A DNA stretch of 64,000 bases from Bifidobacterium aerophilum (GTDB lineage: Bacteria > Actinomycetota > Actinomycetes > Actinomycetales > Bifidobacteriaceae), in NCBI RefSeq assembly GCF_010667685.1, contig NZ_WHZW01000016.1, forward strand, positions 25,602 through 89,601. The letters are read 5' to 3'. Both the position numbers and the translations under genes were made by a program. Under the pieces are notes generated by a model. That model searched no databases and was not told the origin of the DNA. It saw only the letters and a list, made by a program, of their open reading frames with translations. Of this stretch, positions 62,539-64,000 are shown one piece after another. Each line of letters starts with the position of its first letter. The stretch's first letter is position 1.

Positions 62539-63864
62539 ATGAACAACACCACACGCGCAGCCATAGCCACGGCCGCCATCGGAGCCCTGCTCATCCCGCT
62601 CGCGGGATGCGGCAACACAATCGCAAGCTCGGGCAAGACCGAACTGACGGTATGGTCATGGGACGCCAGCATCGATCGCGCCGCCAAAAACTTCATGAAG
62701 GCCAACCCCGACATCACGGTGAAGGTGAGCAACGTCGGCAGCACCGAGGAGACCTACACCGCGCTCAACAACGCGGCCCAGGCCGGCAACGGCCTGCCCG
62801 ACGTCACCCTGATCGAATATCTCGCCATCCCGCAGTTCGTGCACTCGGACACGCTCATGGACCTGAGCAAGGTCTACGACACCGCCAAGCTCAAGGACAC
62901 GTTCACCCCCGGCACATGGAGCTCCGTGAACATCAACGGCGGCGTGTACGCGATGCCCGCCGACTCGGGCCCCATGGCCTACTTCTACAACAAGGACGTG
63001 TTCGACCAGGCCGGCGTCAGCGAACCGCCGACCACCTGGGACGAGTTCTACGAGGACGCGAAGAAGATCCGCGCCACCGGCTCCTACATCACCTCCGACT
63101 CCGGCGACGCGGGCCTGTTCAACGCGATGATGTGGGCCATGGGCGGCCACGCCTACAAACTCAACGACGACAAACTGACCATCAATATCACCAAGGACAA
63201 GGGCGCCCAGCGGTTCATGAACCTCTGGCAGAAGATGCGCGACGAAGACCTCATCGACGTCCACACGAAGACCTGGACCGACGACTGGATGAAATCCCTC
63301 GGCGACGGCTCCATCGCCAGCCTCATCAGCGGCGCGTGGATGGCCAACAACCTCCTGCAGGGCGTGCCCCAGGCCACCGGCAAGTTCCGCGTCGCCCTCC
63401 TGCCCACCGTCGACGGCACGCCCATCAACGGCGAATACGGCGGCAGCGGCCTGGCCATCACCAAGAAGATCCCCGACGGCAAACTCGACGCCGCCAAGAA
63501 GTTCGTCGAATACGTCACCACCAACGACGAAGGCATCGACGCCCGCGTATCCAACGGCAGCTTCCCCGCCACCACCAAGACCCTCAACCAGAAGGACTTC
63601 CTCGCCAAGACCACGCTCAGGAACGCCGACGGCAGCGACAACGAGTTCTTCGGCGGGCAGAAATACAACGAGGTCTTCTCCCAGGCCGCCAAGGACGTCA
63701 CCGGCAAATGGGAGTTCCTGCCCTTCGAACCCTACGCCCGCTCCATCTACAACGACAATATGGGACCGTTCTTCTCCGGCAAGGAGACTTTCAAGGCTGC
63801 CGCTGACAAGTGGCAAAAGGCGCTGAAACTCTACGCCGAAGATCAAGGTTTCATCATCCAGTGA
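62539..63864 (+). CDS. Sugar ABC transporter substrate-binding lipoprotein (second copy)
   Basis: 441 residues with a signal peptide and lipobox in GALLIPLAGCGNTIAS (Cys about 24). ELTVWSWDASIDRAAKNFMK and the C-terminal YARSIYNDNMGPFFSGKETF are typical of CUT1 binding proteins. It is only distantly similar to the first copy, so it likely binds another glycan. No permease follows inside the window; a transposase fragment lies 69 bases after its stop, so the partner permeases may be beyond it or lost. Confidence 0.92.
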   Translation: MNNTTRAAIATAAIGALLIPLAGCGNTIASSGKTELTVWSWDASIDRAAKNFMKANPDITVKVSNVGSTEETYTALNNAAQAGNGLPDVTLIEYLAIPQFVHSDTLMDLSKVYDTAKLKDTFTPGTWSSVNINGGVYAMPADSGPMAYFYNKDVFDQAGVSEPPTTWDEFYEDAKKIRATGSYITSDSGDAGLFNAMMWAMGGHAYKLNDDKLTINITKDKGAQRFMNLWQKMRDEDLIDVHTKTWTDDWMKSLGDGSIASLISGAWMANNLLQGVPQATGKFRVALLPTVDGTPINGEYGGSGLAITKKIPDGKLDAAKKFVEYVTTNDEGIDARVSNGSFPATTKTLNQKDFLAKTTLRNADGSDNEFFGGQKYNEVFSQAAKDVTGKWEFLPFEPYARSIYNDNMGPFFSGKETFKAAADKWQKALKLYAEDQGFIIQ

Positions 63865-63933
63865 TTTGATTCCCTGATTTCAGGAGATAGCTATAGCGTT
63901 GGCTATGACTTATCTTGTTCATTTAGGGTGTGT

Positions 63934-64000
63934 TTACTCTAAGGGTCGTTTGAGGTGGATGGCGATGAGCGCGAGGTGAACATCGGAGAGGTAGGTCTCC
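63934..64000 (-). CDS. C-terminal end of a probable transposase (insertion sequence edge)
   Basis: A minus-strand frame ends with TAA at 63936-63934. The last residues before it, ETYLSDVHLALIAIHLKRPL, followed by E, resemble the C-terminus of IS5-type transposases as I recall them. The element continues beyond the window. Its end near 63905-63935 probably includes the terminal repeat. The family assignment is tentative because only 21 residues are visible. Confidence 0.45.
   Translation of the reverse strand, partial: ETYLSDVHLALIAIHLKRPLE

Overview
The window reads as a chromosomal segment of a high-GC actinobacterium, most likely a Bifidobacterium. The basis is the gene content: an actinobacterial OpcA next to zwf, several ROK and LacI sugar regulators, cytoplasmic GH20 with sugar ABC transporters, a xylA/xylB locus, and strong AGGAGG-type ribosome binding sites. 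The genus is an inference; no rRNA or fructose-6-phosphate phosphoketolase gene is present to settle it.

Layout. (1) 1-12.3 kb is a minus-strand exopolysaccharide (EPS) operon. In transcription order it encodes a priming sugar transferase, a DUF4012 protein, a Wzz/BY-kinase fusion, UDP-glucose dehydrogenase, a PssD-like subunit, a PssE-GT4 fusion, an alpha/beta-hydrolase-like protein, a GT4 glycosyltransferase, a Wzy-like polymerase and a Wzx-like flippase cut by the window edge. The last genes are clearly AT-rich compared with the rest. (2) 12.5-22.3 kb is mostly ordinary core: an MFS exporter, an NRAMP metal transporter, an HNH nuclease, an aldo/keto reductase divergent from a sugar acetyltransferase, prmC-prfA-rpmE, a CAT-anticodon tRNA and a 2-hydroxyacid dehydrogenase. 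(3) 22.6-27.5 kb is a xylose locus (xylB, xylA, ROK regulator). (4) 27.9-41.4 kb holds an Old Yellow Enzyme-type reductase, an EamA transporter, the oxidative pentose phosphate genes zwf-opcA-pgl and gnd, a gluconate module (gntP, short-chain dehydrogenase, LacI regulator) and a BASS-family symporter. (5) 41.7-44.8 kb has an aminotransferase, an orphan Vsr endonuclease and a Gfo/Idh/MocA oxidoreductase.

(6) 44.8-54.4 kb is an accessory island. It begins with about 1.8 kb of repeat-rich DNA with no convincing gene. Then come a tyrosine integrase, a two-gene HTH plus AbiEii-like nucleotidyltransferase unit, an ABC exporter-like set (ATPase broken by an in-frame amber codon, two FtsX-type permeases) with a small secreted bacteriocin-like protein, and a second integrase related to the first. 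A long palindrome lies on each side of the first integrase and shares the same 17-base arms; one copy overlaps the promoter of the HTH gene. (7) 54.4-64 kb is an amino-sugar or oligosaccharide locus: GH20 hexosaminidase, ABC permeases and binding protein, ROK kinase, ROK regulator, a second binding protein, and the C-terminus of a probable transposase at the edge.

The most unusual theme is non-coding. Several intergenic gaps, mostly between convergent genes, carry long inverted repeats whose sequence is private to that gap. Two of these (41.4-41.7 kb and 45.07-45.31 kb) are multi-copy arrays in which one word recurs in changing or alternating orientation.
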